64,000 nt of DNA from Kofleriaceae bacterium (GCA_018057825.1 JAGPCY010000006.1:62001-126000); one strand, 5' to 3'. Counted from the stretch's first letter, positions 39,318 through 48,529 are shown. Program-made: numbers and translations. Notes: generated by a model from the sequence alone, not told the origin.

Positions 39318-41228
39318 ATGTCCACGTACGAACTCTCTCCTGACGAACAGCGGGCGACGCTCGACCGGTACTTCGAGCCGGTGACGGAGGCACAGCGGGT
39401 CGAGATCGCACGGGTATGGAACGAAGTCTGCGCCGGCTCCATGGCGTATCTTCTCAACGTGGCATTTGGTGAGATCTGGGAGGCCCGGAACAAGGTCAGC
39501 GTCTCGCCTGCGTCCATGGCCGGCTTTGGTGACGCGTGGCTCGAGGAAGTCCAGGCTCACACTAGCCCAACGGCGCAGCAGTTCTTCTGCTGGGCGGTGC
39601 GACGGTTTCAGTTGGCGCGCGGCAAGCCGAGCCATCCGGGGTGGGCGGCGGGGCTGTGGCAGTGGGTGGAGCGGCGCCCGTATCACAAGCCTGTCCAGGA
39701 CCTTCGCGGTCAGGCAGGCCGATACTGGCATCTGGACCCCGCAGGGCCGGTACGAGCGGTTGGAGATCCGAAGGTAGATCGCCTGCGGTGGATGACGTGG
39801 GAGATCGAGGTGCCGGAGGCTGTCAGATTGTCGATGTCGGTCGCTGCCCAATTGCTGGTGATCGATGAGTCGCAACGAGCCTGGCTCGACCTGCGCTACT
39901 GGCCCGTCAAGACGCGGACGGCCGACCGCCTCGAGGTCGCAGATCTCTCGACGGCGGCGGTGGACTCGTATGTCCTCGAGCGGCAGCCGGCGCACGTGGC
40001 GATCGTGCCGGGGGCGCCGCGGAGCGAGTACGAGGTGGACTACTACATCGCGGGGAGTCGGTGTCACGCGTGCGAGGCGCGGGGGCTGGGGCGGAGCGTG
40101 CCGACGTATGCGCAAGGGGTGGTGGCTGGGTTCTGCGCGGGGTGCAAGGCGGAGCGGCAGTTCCGGTTCACGCCGGTGGCGGCGAGTGGGCCGATCGAGG
40201 CGTTCCACCTGGCGGCTGGGACGGCGCCGTCGACGGTGTACGACGCGGCGGAGCTGCGGGCGCTGGTGGACGAGGCGCTGGGCGAGGTGTCGCGGACGCC
40301 GGGAGACTACGGGACGGTGGCGGAGTACACGGCGGCGCGGCGTCGGCTGGTGCGCGGGTACACGGCGCTGGTCGAGCTGGCGAAGTTCCTGCCCGGGGAT
40401 CGCGAGGTGGCCGAGGAGGTGGCGACCGTCGACGCGCTGTACACGACCTACGAGGCGGCGCAGAAGACGGTGGCGTCGCGGCCCGGGGCGCAGCCGGCGG
40501 CGCGGAGCATCGACGATCGGCTGCGGCAGCATCGAGCGTGGCTGGCGCGGGGCGGGGTGGGCGACGGGCGGCTGACGATGATCGACGAGGTGTGGCAGGG
40601 GCAGGGCTTCGATTACGCGCGATGGGCGCGGGCGCGGATGGTGGGGACGCGGTTCGAGCGGATGGCGCTGTCGCACGCCGACCTGACCGACGCGGAGCTC
40701 GAGCGGACGCAGTTCGTTGCATGCCGGCTGGGCTGGAGCACCTGGGCGCGCGCGCGACTGACCGAGTGCGATCTGCGGGAGTCGCGGCTGTCGCTGGCGG
40801 AGCTCGAGGGCCTCGAGGCGCGGGGCGGGGACTGGCGCGGGATCGTGGCGGGGCGGAGCCGCTGGCGGGGCGATCTGCGCGGCCTCGACCTGCGCGACGC
40901 GAGCCTCACGGACAGCCGGTTCACCGACCTGTACGTGGAGCGCTGCGACCTGCGGGGCGCCGACCTGGGGCGGGTCGACTACGCGCTGTCGCTCGGCACC
41001 CTCGAGCGCGTGCGGTTCGTGGACTGCGACCTACGCGGCGCCAAGCTCGACGGCGCGGTGCTGAAGGCGGTGCGCTTCGAGCGCTGCAAGCTCGCCGGGA
41101 TCGAGGGCACGCCCGACGTCCGCCACGGCACCGAGGCGCTCGACTGCGACCTGTCCCCCGACGGTGACGGCGGCCTCGGCGGCGGCGATCAGCTCCTGGC
41201 CCTATGGAAGGCCCGCGGTACGCGGTAG
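39318..41228 (+). CDS. Zinc-ribbon/pentapeptide-repeat protein, copy A (candidate immunity or partner)
   Basis: 636 residues. The N-terminal domain (1-203) is unrecognised. A zinc ribbon with C249xxC252 and C273xxC276 follows, then a helical region (about 300-430) and a C-terminal right-handed pentapeptide-repeat segment (about 445-610; ALSHADLTDAEL, DLRGLDLRDASL, CDLRGAKLDGAVL). The start lies 2 nt after the giant gene, so they form one operon. Pentapeptide-repeat proteins often bind or mimic a target. Directly behind a toxin-like gene, neutralisation of one of its domains is the simplest guess. From residue 204 on it is nearly identical to copy B at 42520. Confidence 0.8.
   Translation: MSTYELSPDEQRATLDRYFEPVTEAQRVEIARVWNEVCAGSMAYLLNVAFGEIWEARNKVSVSPASMAGFGDAWLEEVQAHTSPTAQQFFCWAVRRFQLARGKPSHPGWAAGLWQWVERRPYHKPVQDLRGQAGRYWHLDPAGPVRAVGDPKVDRLRWMTWEIEVPEAVRLSMSVAAQLLVIDESQRAWLDLRYWPVKTRTADRLEVADLSTAAVDSYVLERQPAHVAIVPGAPRSEYEVDYYIAGSRCHACEARGLGRSVPTYAQGVVAGFCAGCKAERQFRFTPVAASGPIEAFHLAAGTAPSTVYDAAELRALVDEALGEVSRTPGDYGTVAEYTAARRRLVRGYTALVELAKFLPGDREVAEEVATVDALYTTYEAAQKTVASRPGAQPAARSIDDRLRQHRAWLARGGVGDGRLTMIDEVWQGQGFDYARWARARMVGTRFERMALSHADLTDAELERTQFVACRLGWSTWARARLTECDLRESRLSLAELEGLEARGGDWRGIVAGRSRWRGDLRGLDLRDASLTDSRFTDLYVERCDLRGADLGRVDYALSLGTLERVRFVDCDLRGAKLDGAVLKAVRFERCKLAGIEGTPDVRHGTEALDCDLSPDGDGGLGGGDQLLALWKARGTR
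39927..41228 (+). repeat. Near-identical 1302-bp duplication, copy 1
   Basis: It matches 43129-44430 without gaps at a constant offset of 3202 bp, with only a few substitutions near the 3' end (for example GTACGCGG preceded by CGCG versus CGCC). The 5' parts of the two genes are much more divergent. Confidence 0.9.
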
Positions 41229-41250
41229 ACTCTTTGCGAGGGGGGGAACG

Positions 41251-42516
41251 ATGTTGTCTAGCCGCCGCTTTGCAGACGTACCTTGGTCCAGCGACCCGTG
41301 GCGCTGGTTCGCGACGACACCCTCGGGCGACCTGGTGCCGTTTGTGCTTCAGGTCGGAACGATCGTAGACGCCGTGCTGAGAGCTGGGGTTATCGCCGTG
41401 CTGGCGCCGCCCGACCCTGCGATCCGCAACAGCGGTCACTACATCTTCGTCCTCGACGCACGCAGCGGCCATACACGGTGCTCGGCAATCCCAGTGCCCA
41501 GCGCCTTCAACGATTTCGACTTGACCCTGACCGGTGAAGCCCTCGGCATCGTCACAGGAAGCGGTCGAGATTCAGAGTTTGGTGGGACGCAGTATCGGGA
41601 CTGCGAGCTCCACGTCGTCGATCCGTCGACGGGGGCGACTCGCATCGTGGCGCCGATGGAGGAGGGCGTGCCACGATGGCTCGAAGGAGAGGACGAGACG
41701 TTTCTCGTCTGGGTGACGGACGTCGATGGCCGGGAGTGGACGCGGCGGTGCCACCTCGACGGTACGTTCTCTCTCTTCGCCGATACCTGGCTCGATCGGG
41801 TGGCTGCGCGCCGCGGGCGCGTACAGTCTGTAGAGGCGGGCCCTCACGAACGCTGGGTGCGCTTGTCGGGCCCCAGCCAGAGCTGCTCGGTTCCGCGCGC
41901 GTTGCCGCGCGTCCCGCGGGAGGTCGTGGCCACGAGGCTTGTGGGGGCCGCGTCATCGTTGGAACTACGACCTGAGGCGGCGATCCTCGTGACCGACGCA
42001 GGCAAGGAGATCTGCCGCCTCGAGAACCCGACCGATGTGACACCGGTCTTCTCGCCGTCCGGTCGCTGGCTCATGCTCGCAAGCGAATCCGTGATCCAGG
42101 TCCTGGACGCTACGACGGGGGCGCCGCAGCACACCTGGACGACCAGCGCTTCGATGCGTTCGATGCGTTCGATGCGTTCGATGCCTAACGAACGTGAGGC
42201 AGACGGCCTCAAGGTCCCGGGAGGGCTGTGCGCGGCGAGCTGGGCGACTGACCAGCACCTCGTGTGTGCGTTTGCTACCGGGTTGGTCGTAGGCGATGTC
42301 GCGACCGGCGCCGCGACCGTATGGCGTGGCGACCTCACGTGGGTAGACCAGCTTGAGCTTCGGGACGATTCGACAGTGATCGAGTTGCGAGGCAGCTCGA
42401 TCCTGCGCGTTGCCGTTGCCTATCTCACGGGAGAGGGCGTCAATGAGAGCGTCGTCGAGCGCCGATTGACAGCGACGACAGCCGCGCTCGCCGAGGTCGA
42501 AGGGGCGTCGAGCTGA
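41251..42516 (+). CDS. Beta-propeller-like protein between the two zinc-ribbon/pentapeptide genes
   Basis: 421 residues. Repeating strands of the type YIFVLDARSGHTRC, ELHVVDPSTGATRIV, VIQVLDATTGAPQHTW and LVVGDVATGAATVW are typical of WD40/YVTN-like propellers, about six blades. No signal peptide or enzymatic motif is seen. ATG at 41251 has a G-rich ribosome binding site (GAGGGGGGGAACG). Base composition is less GC-rich than the flanking genes, and the gene sits precisely between two duplicated neighbours, both signs of recent acquisition. An in-frame 9-bp repeat (SMRSMRSMRSM) occurs near residue 305. Function unknown; a binding scaffold is likely. Confidence 0.7.
   Translation: MLSSRRFADVPWSSDPWRWFATTPSGDLVPFVLQVGTIVDAVLRAGVIAVLAPPDPAIRNSGHYIFVLDARSGHTRCSAIPVPSAFNDFDLTLTGEALGIVTGSGRDSEFGGTQYRDCELHVVDPSTGATRIVAPMEEGVPRWLEGEDETFLVWVTDVDGREWTRRCHLDGTFSLFADTWLDRVAARRGRVQSVEAGPHERWVRLSGPSQSCSVPRALPRVPREVVATRLVGAASSLELRPEAAILVTDAGKEICRLENPTDVTPVFSPSGRWLMLASESVIQVLDATTGAPQHTWTTSASMRSMRSMRSMPNEREADGLKVPGGLCAASWATDQHLVCAFATGLVVGDVATGAATVWRGDLTWVDQLELRDDSTVIELRGSSILRVAVAYLTGEGVNESVVERRLTATTAALAEVEGASS
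42147..42184 (+). repeat. 9-bp tandem repeat (TTCGATGCG)n inside the propeller-like gene
   Basis: Four near-perfect units encode repeated Ser-Met-Arg. The unit is a multiple of three, so copy-number change would not break the frame. Confidence 0.8.
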
Positions 42517-42519
42517 CCG

Positions 42520-44430
42520 ATGTCCGAGTACGAACTGTCACCCGACGATCAACGCGCGACGCTGGACCGGTACTTTGAGCCGGTGACGGAGGCGCAGCGA
42601 GCGGAGATCGCGCGCGTGTGGCGCGAGGCCGCTGAGGGGTCCATCAAGTACCTCCTCAGGGAGGCCTTCCGGAACATCTGGGAGGCCCGGAGCGACATCG
42701 CAACCTCGCCGGGGTTCGTGACCGGGTACGGTGACGTGTGGTTCGAGGAGATACCGCCCAAGACCAGCCCGACGACTGCACAGTTCTTCTGCTGGGTGGT
42801 GCGGCGGTTTCACCTCGCCAGGAGCAAGCCGAGCCACCCGGGGTGGGCGGCCGGGCTGTGGCAGTGGGTGGAGCGCCGTCCGCACAACAAGCCCGCCCAG
42901 GATCTGCGTGGGCAGCCGGGGCGGTACTGGCACCTGGCCCCGGCCGGTCCGGTGCGCACCGTCGGCGACCCGAAGGTCGATCGGCTGCGATGGATGACGT
43001 GGGAGATCGAGCCACCGGCCGAGGTGCGTCACTTCAAGCCGATCGCTGCTCACCTCGCTGTCATCGACGAAGCGGAGGGAGTCTGGGGCAAGGTGCGCGC
43101 CTGGCCAGTGCAGCAACGTAGCGCCGATCGCCTCGAGGTCGCAGATCTCTCGACGGCGGCGGTGGACTCGTATGTCCTCGAGCGGCAGCCGGCGCACGTG
43201 GCGATCGTGCCGGGGGCGCCGCGGAGCGAGTACGAGGTGGACTACTACATCGCGGGGAGTCGGTGTCACGCGTGCGAGGCGCGGGGGCTGGGGCGGAGCG
43301 TGCCGACGTATGCGCAAGGGGTGGTGGCTGGGTTCTGCGCGGGGTGCAAGGCGGAGCGGCAGTTCCGGTTCACGCCGGTGGCGGCGAGTGGGCCGATCGA
43401 GGCGTTCCACCTGGCGGCTGGGACGGCGCCGTCGACGGTGTACGACGCGGCGGAGCTGCGGGCGCTGGTGGACGAGGCGCTGGGCGAGGTGTCGCGGACG
43501 CCGGGAGACTACGGGACGGTGGCGGAGTACACGGCGGCGCGGCGTCGGCTGGTGCGCGGGTACACGGCGCTGGTCGAGCTGGCGAAGTTCCTGCCCGGGG
43601 ATCGCGAGGTGGCCGAGGAGGTGGCGACCGTCGACGCGCTGTACACGACCTACGAGGCGGCGCAGAAGACGGTGGCGTCGCGGCCCGGGGCGCAGCCGGC
43701 GGCGCGGAGCATCGACGATCGGCTGCGGCAGCATCGAGCGTGGCTGGCGCGGGGCGGGGTGGGCGACGGGCGGCTGACGATGATCGACGAGGTGTGGCAG
43801 GGGCAGGGCTTCGATTACGCGCGATGGGCGCGGGCGCGGATGGTGGGGACGCGGTTCGAGCGGATGGCGCTGTCGCACGCCGACCTGACCGACGCGGAGC
43901 TCGAGCGGACGCAGTTCGTTGCATGCCGGCTGGGCTGGAGCACCTGGGCGCGCGCGCGACTGACCGAGTGCGATCTGCGGGAGTCGCGGCTGTCGCTGGC
44001 GGAGCTCGAGGGCCTCGAGGCGCGGGGCGGGGACTGGCGCGGGATCGTGGCGGGGCGGAGCCGCTGGCGGGGCGATCTGCGCGGCCTCGACCTGCGCGAC
44101 GCGAGCCTCACGGACAGCCGGTTCACCGACCTGTACGTGGAGCGCTGCGACCTGCGGGGCGCCGACCTGGGGCGGGTCGACTACGCGCTGTCGCTCGGGA
44201 CCCTCGAGCGCGTGCGGTTCGTGGACTGCGACCTACGCGGCGCCAAGCTCGACGGCGCCGTGCTGAAGGCGGTGCGCTTCGAGCGCTGCAAGCTCGCCGG
44301 GATCGAGGGCACGCCCGACGTCCGCCACGGCACCGAGGCGCTCGACTGCGACCTGTCCCCCGACGGCGACGGCGGCCTCGGCGGCGGCGATCAGCTCCTG
44401 GCCCTATGGAAGGCCCGCCGTACGCGGTAG
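42520..44430 (+). CDS. Zinc-ribbon/pentapeptide-repeat protein, copy B
   Basis: 636 residues, the same length and layout as copy A: variable N-terminus (1-203), zinc ribbon (C249xxC252...C273xxC276), helical middle and pentapeptide repeats. The N-terminal 203 residues share perhaps two thirds identity with copy A (for instance YLLREAFRNIWEARSD versus YLLNVAFGEIWEARNK), whereas residues 204-636 differ at one position (KARRTR versus KARGTR). The start is 3 nt after the propeller gene stop. The pattern suggests duplication or gene conversion of the common part, with the N-terminus free to diverge, as for proteins of differing specificity. Confidence 0.8.
   Translation: MSEYELSPDDQRATLDRYFEPVTEAQRAEIARVWREAAEGSIKYLLREAFRNIWEARSDIATSPGFVTGYGDVWFEEIPPKTSPTTAQFFCWVVRRFHLARSKPSHPGWAAGLWQWVERRPHNKPAQDLRGQPGRYWHLAPAGPVRTVGDPKVDRLRWMTWEIEPPAEVRHFKPIAAHLAVIDEAEGVWGKVRAWPVQQRSADRLEVADLSTAAVDSYVLERQPAHVAIVPGAPRSEYEVDYYIAGSRCHACEARGLGRSVPTYAQGVVAGFCAGCKAERQFRFTPVAASGPIEAFHLAAGTAPSTVYDAAELRALVDEALGEVSRTPGDYGTVAEYTAARRRLVRGYTALVELAKFLPGDREVAEEVATVDALYTTYEAAQKTVASRPGAQPAARSIDDRLRQHRAWLARGGVGDGRLTMIDEVWQGQGFDYARWARARMVGTRFERMALSHADLTDAELERTQFVACRLGWSTWARARLTECDLRESRLSLAELEGLEARGGDWRGIVAGRSRWRGDLRGLDLRDASLTDSRFTDLYVERCDLRGADLGRVDYALSLGTLERVRFVDCDLRGAKLDGAVLKAVRFERCKLAGIEGTPDVRHGTEALDCDLSPDGDGGLGGGDQLLALWKARRTR
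43129..44430 (+). repeat. Near-identical 1302-bp duplication, copy 2
   Basis: Partner of 39927-41228. Confidence 0.9.
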
Positions 44431-44556
44431 GCCTCCGCTCGCCTTGCATGCTGCAGATCCGGGGCGGCTTGGCGCAGTTGGAATCGGACTCGGACTCGCC
44501 TGCCGCAACGTCCTCGACCACCGCGATGCGCTCAGGCGCTTCGTGACCGCCGTGAT
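44431..44556. other. Convergent intergenic gap with CGGACT mini-tract
   Basis: 126 bp between convergent genes. It holds two units of CGGACT (about 44485-44498) resembling the seed of the longer hexamer tracts. No hairpin with a T-run is visible. Confidence 0.4.
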
Positions 44557-45726
44557 CTACTCGGGGCCGCACCCGTCGGAGTTGCTCTCTTGCAGGTGGT
44601 CAATGGGCACCGCCGGCCCGGCCTCGAGCCAGGCGAAGACGCGCCGTCCGAGCGCGCGGCAGCCGGCGCTGGTGCAGACCACGCGGCCGTTGTGGAGGCG
44701 ATAGGCGGTCCGGGTCCTATCGAGTTCGAGGGCACACAGCGGGGCCGCCCGCGGCGGGCGCACCGACCATCCGATGGCGTGATCGATCGACGCGAACCGT
44801 CCGGTCGCCGGGTTGAATAGCACGCAGCGCGCCTCGCATAGATCCTCGTCACAGCGACAGGTGCGGCCGGCCGAGACCACCGACCAGCCGAGTCCGCCGA
44901 GCGCGACCCCATGGCCGCAGGTCCCGTTGCAGCCGCGGCGGGTCGCGGCGGGTTGAGCGGCGAGGTCGGGGGCGATCACGTCGCGGCTCACCGCGAGCGG
45001 CTCGACGTAGGGCCGGCGAGCCACGCCCGCGAAGCCGGCCAGGAAGCGGGCGCCAGCCTCAGTGAGCACCGGTCGGAACTTGGCGAGCGCGCGGATCCGA
45101 CGGACCTCGTCGGGCCGGCCCGGCACCAGGTCGCTGCGCCCAGGGTGGACGACGAAGCCTGGCGGCGCGGCGGTGAGCAGGACGCACGGGACCCCGCACG
45201 GATCGTCGGCGACTTGTCCACCTTCGGATTCGAGGTAGACGGGCAGCGGAGGCATCTGCTCGAGCACTCGCACCGCCGTGAGCACCGGGGCCCGCAGATC
45301 GAGCCCCATGAGCGCGCCATCCTGGACAAACCAGATCGTGTCGCGGCTGCCGTCGTACGAGGCCGCCGAGCTCGGCGGGCCGTCGGTCAGCTGCGCGATG
45401 ACTCGCCCTGAGACGGTCACGGCGAGGAGCGCGTCCGTGCCCTCGACCAGCGCCACCGCCTCGCCCGCGGCGTCGCGCCGCAGCGCCGCGAAGACCGAGT
45501 CGACTGCGGGCTCGCGCCACACCGGGCGCGACGGGAGGCCTGCCCCCACCGCCGCGTCAGGGCTCTGGGGCGGGGCCTCCGGCGGCGAGACCATCGCGTC
45601 CGCTTCCCCTCGAGCGTCGTCTCGGGGCGGAGGCGGGGCAGGGGGCGTCTGAGTGCGGCTGGCACACGCTACGATGAGCGCCATGAGCACCAGCAGCAGA
45701 CCCGTGCACCGGGCGCGCGCCGTCAT
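44557..45726 (-). CDS. Cys-rich lipoprotein of unknown function
   Basis: 389 residues. The signal LLLVLMALIVACAS has a lipobox at Ala-Cys (about residue 21), followed by a Pro-rich tether. The central part has propeller-like strands (AVALVEGTDALLAVTVSGRVIAQL, TIWFVQDGALMGLDL). The C-terminal third is Cys-rich (GCNGTCGHG, CRCDEDLCEARC, CTSAGC), suggesting disulfides after export. No family recognised. The ATG overlaps the end of the small frame at 45723. Confidence 0.7.
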   Translation of the reverse strand: MTARARCTGLLLVLMALIVACASRTQTPPAPPPPRDDARGEADAMVSPPEAPPQSPDAAVGAGLPSRPVWREPAVDSVFAALRRDAAGEAVALVEGTDALLAVTVSGRVIAQLTDGPPSSAASYDGSRDTIWFVQDGALMGLDLRAPVLTAVRVLEQMPPLPVYLESEGGQVADDPCGVPCVLLTAAPPGFVVHPGRSDLVPGRPDEVRRIRALAKFRPVLTEAGARFLAGFAGVARRPYVEPLAVSRDVIAPDLAAQPAATRRGCNGTCGHGVALGGLGWSVVSAGRTCRCDEDLCEARCVLFNPATGRFASIDHAIGWSVRPPRAAPLCALELDRTRTAYRLHNGRVVCTSAGCRALGRRVFAWLEAGPAVPIDHLQESNSDGCGPE

Positions 45727-45929
45727 ACCCGTCGGCTCGGCGGCCGGGGTGGGCACGGCACCGCGTTGCCGGTCGCATCGGTGACGCGGTACTTCAGCCA
45801 CTCGTGCTTCCATGTCAGCTCGTTGATCCAGCGCATGACGTCGACCGGCCGAGTGTGGACGACCCAGCCCGCGGGATCCAGGTGTCCGGCAGTCGGCAAC
45901 GCCGTGTCGGCGATGGTGGCGTCGGCCAC
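45723..45929 (-). CDS. Small protein of unknown function (possible gene remnant)
   Basis: 68 residues from a GTG at 45929, overlapping the lipoprotein start by 4 bp. The sequence looks protein-like (WVVHTRPVDVMRWINELTWKHEWLKY). It is in the same frame as the fragment upstream at 45936-46169, separated only by a TGA and two codons. It may be a separate small gene or the end of one interrupted gene. Confidence 0.4.
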   Translation of the reverse strand: MADATIADTALPTAGHLDPAGWVVHTRPVDVMRWINELTWKHEWLKYRVTDATGNAVPCPPRPPSRRV

Positions 45930-45935
45930 GTCACC

Positions 45936-46169
45936 TCACCAGTTCATCTGCATCGGATCGATCTGGTTGGCGTTCAGGATCGCGATGTCGACCGGGGTCA
46001 AGGCGCGCGCCCACTCGCTCTGGTAGCGCAGGGCGTGCGGGCCCGGTCCTGGCGGTGGGCCCACTGCTGCCATGTTGCAGATGTTGCAGAGCACTCGCGA
46101 CGCTGTTATTCCTTCAACGTACGGTCTTGGCCAGGCGAGGTTCGCAATATCGCGGCGCGAGGTGAACGG
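45936..46169 (-). pseudogene. 5'-truncated gene fragment cut by the lipoprotein array
   Basis: A coherent reading frame ends in TGA at 45936-45938. It includes PRPYVEGITASRVLCNICN and ALTPVDIAILNANQIDPMQMNW. Upstream it runs straight into the first array unit (border about 46157) and hits a stop at 46170-46172. The 5' part of the gene therefore seems to have been replaced by the array. An internal ATG at 46073 could still give a 45-residue product. The family is unknown. Confidence 0.4.
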
Positions 46170-46332
46170 TCATGGAGAAGGCAGGTTGCATTCGAAGGTC
46201 TACGAACTCGGCGGCCGTTGCTAGGCAGGACCGGAGGTGGAGCGGTCCACCGACGGAGGAACCGGAACCGGAGCCGGCCGCGGTGCGCCTGGGTTCGCGA
46301 CGATGGTCGAAGGCACAATGGGAGAGTGGTCG

Positions 46333-46953
46333 ATGAAGCGCTTTCGTTGGGTATCGGCGCAGCTCGTGTCGGTCTCGCTCGCGGCGGGTGCCGGTTGTGG
46401 CCATCCTTCCCCGGCGCGACCGGCCGACGTGAAAGCGGCCTGCGAACCGATGGGGCCCGAGGGCTACGAGTACCTGCGCGCCGCGCCGCCGCCGAGGGCC
46501 GAGGCCTGGGGAAAGCTCCACGCGAATGCGCTGTCCATGGCGCAGCTCGTCTACGAACGCGCCCACGGCGATCCGGCCACCTGGGACGACCCGACGGACG
46601 GCTTCCTGAGGTACGCAGGGGTCACCTGTGTCCCCAAGGAGTGGGAGACCTCGGTCTGGGTGAGCCCCGGTGGCTTCGAGCGGATCGAGGCGGCTGGCTT
46701 TCGCGTCTTCCACATGCCGGGGAACAACCAAAGCGGTAGCGTGTCTCTCTCGCCGTCGCGCCTGTTCGACTTCGCCAGCCACCCCGATGTAGTTCAACTC
46801 GGCGACTCCGCGGGGATCGGCACGTTCCACTACGAACTCGACAAGAGCGGAGCGTACATTGGGGCCGGCTCGCTCCGCGCCGCTCAGCCCAACGCGACCG
46901 GCGCGGGCACGCGCTCGGCGCTGATCGACCGCGGCATCGACGGCGCGAGGTGA
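46333..46953 (+). CDS. Array lipoprotein 1
   Basis: 206 residues. MKRFRW opens a signal peptide with lipobox LAAGAGC (Cys about residue 20). The mature protein has helical stretches (NALSMAQLVYERAHGDPATWDD), then a strand-rich half (VWVSPGGFERIEAAGFRVFHM...SGSVSLSPSRLFDFA). GGAGAG lies 7 nt before the ATG. Frames opening further upstream are possible but would lose the signal peptide. No family recognised. Four paralogs in tandem suggest dosage or specificity expansion, as seen in immunity or surface-lipoprotein arrays. Confidence 0.75.
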   Translation: MKRFRWVSAQLVSVSLAAGAGCGHPSPARPADVKAACEPMGPEGYEYLRAAPPPRAEAWGKLHANALSMAQLVYERAHGDPATWDDPTDGFLRYAGVTCVPKEWETSVWVSPGGFERIEAAGFRVFHMPGNNQSGSVSLSPSRLFDFASHPDVVQLGDSAGIGTFHYELDKSGAYIGAGSLRAAQPNATGAGTRSALIDRGIDGAR

Positions 46954-47120
46954 ACGGTCATGAAGAAGGTAGGTTGCTTTCGAAGGTCTACGAACTCGGC
47001 GGCCGTTGCTAGGCAGGACCGGAGGTCGAGCGGTCCACCGCCGGAGGAACCGAAACCGGAGCCGGCCGCGGTGCGCCCGGGTTTGCGACGATGGCCGAAG
47101 GCACAATGAGAGAGTGGTCG

Positions 47121-47741
47121 ATGAAGCGCTTTCGTTGGGTATCGGCGCAGCTCGTGTCGGTCTCGCTCGCGGCGGGTGCCGGTTGTGGCCATCCTTCCCC
47201 GGCGCGCCCGGCCGACGTGAAAGCGGCCTGCGAACCAATGGGGCCCGAGGGCTACGAGTACCTGCGCGCTGCGCCGCCGCCGAGCGCCGAGGCCTGGGGA
47301 AAGCTCCACGCGAATGCGCTGTCCATGGCGCAGCTCGTCTACGAACGCGCCCACGGCGATCCGGCCACGTGGGACGACCCGACGGACGGCTTCCTTGCGA
47401 TCGCGGGGATCACCTGTGTCCCCAAGGAGTGGGAGACCTCGGTCTGGGTGAAACCCGGTGGCTTCGAGCGGATCGAGGCGGCTGGCTTTCGCGTCTTCCA
47501 CATGCCGGGGAACAACCAAAGCGGTAGCGTGTCTCTCTCGCCGTCGCGCCTGTTCGACTTCGCCAGCCACCCCGATGTAGTTCAACTCGGCGACTCCGCG
47601 GGGATCGGCACGTTCCACTACGAACTCGACAAGAGCGGAGCGTACATTGGGGCCGGCTCGCTCCGCGCCGCTCAGCCCAACGCGACCGGCGCGGGCACGC
47701 GCTCGGCGCTGATCGACCGCGGCATCGACGGCGCGAGGTGA
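47121..47741 (+). CDS. Array lipoprotein 2
   Basis: 206 residues. The 3' half is nearly identical to array lipoprotein 1 (GFRVFHMPGNNQSG) and the 5' half to number 3. Unique here is FLAIAGITC in place of FLRYAGVTC. Signal peptide and lipobox are as in the others. Confidence 0.75.
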   Translation: MKRFRWVSAQLVSVSLAAGAGCGHPSPARPADVKAACEPMGPEGYEYLRAAPPPSAEAWGKLHANALSMAQLVYERAHGDPATWDDPTDGFLAIAGITCVPKEWETSVWVKPGGFERIEAAGFRVFHMPGNNQSGSVSLSPSRLFDFASHPDVVQLGDSAGIGTFHYELDKSGAYIGAGSLRAAQPNATGAGTRSALIDRGIDGAR

Positions 47742-47908
47742 ACGGTCATGAAGAAGGTAGGTTGCTTTCGAAGGTCTACGAACTCGGCGGCCGTTGCTAG
47801 GCAGGACCGGAGGTCGAGCGGTCCACCGCCGGAGGAACCGAAACCGGAGCCGGCCGCGGTGCGCCCGGGTTTGCGACGATGGCCGAAGGCACAATGAGAG
47901 AGTGGTCG

Positions 47909-48529
47909 ATGAAGCGCTTTCGTTGGGTATCGGCGCAGCTCGTGTCGGTCTCGCTCGCGGCGGGTGCCGGTTGTGGCCATCCTTCCCCGGCGCGCCCGGC
48001 CGACGTGAAAGCGGCCTGCGAACCAATGGGGCCCGAGGGCTACGAGTACCTGCGCGCTGCGCCGCCGCCGAGCGCCGAGGCCTGGGGAAAGCTCCACGCG
48101 AATGCGCTGTCCATGGCGCAGCTCGTCTACGAACGCGCCCACGGCGATCCGGCCACGTGGGACGACCCGACGGACGGCTTCCTGAGGTACGCAGGGGTCA
48201 CCTGTGTCCCCAAGGAGTGGAGGACGTCGGTCTGGGTGAAACGCGGTAGCTTCGAGAGGATAGAAGCGGCCGGCTTCCGCGTGCACTACGGGTCCGGCTC
48301 CAACGACTCCGGCAGCGTGACCTTCTCGCCGTCGCGCCTGTTCGAGTTCGCCAGCCACCCGGACGTGGTTCGCCTTGGCGACTCCACGGGTATCGGCACG
48401 TTCCACTACGAGCTCGACAAGAGCGGAGCGTACATCGGGGCCGGTTCGCTGCGCGCCGCTCAGCTCAACGCGACCGGCGCGGGTACGCGCGCGGAGCTGA
48501 TCGACCGCGGCATCGACGGCGCGAGGTGA
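47909..48529 (+). CDS. Array lipoprotein 3
   Basis: 206 residues. The 5' half is as in number 2. The 3' half is the second type (RTSVWVKRGSFERIEAAGFRVHYGSGSNDSGSV), shared with number 4. The junction of types lies near codon 95, a likely recombination point. Confidence 0.75.
   Translation: MKRFRWVSAQLVSVSLAAGAGCGHPSPARPADVKAACEPMGPEGYEYLRAAPPPSAEAWGKLHANALSMAQLVYERAHGDPATWDDPTDGFLRYAGVTCVPKEWRTSVWVKRGSFERIEAAGFRVHYGSGSNDSGSVTFSPSRLFEFASHPDVVRLGDSTGIGTFHYELDKSGAYIGAGSLRAAQLNATGAGTRAELIDRGIDGAR

Noticed and set aside
45936..45938. TGA as selenocysteine or programmed read-through
   Set aside because: No downstream hairpin or family support; truncation or two abutting small genes is simpler.
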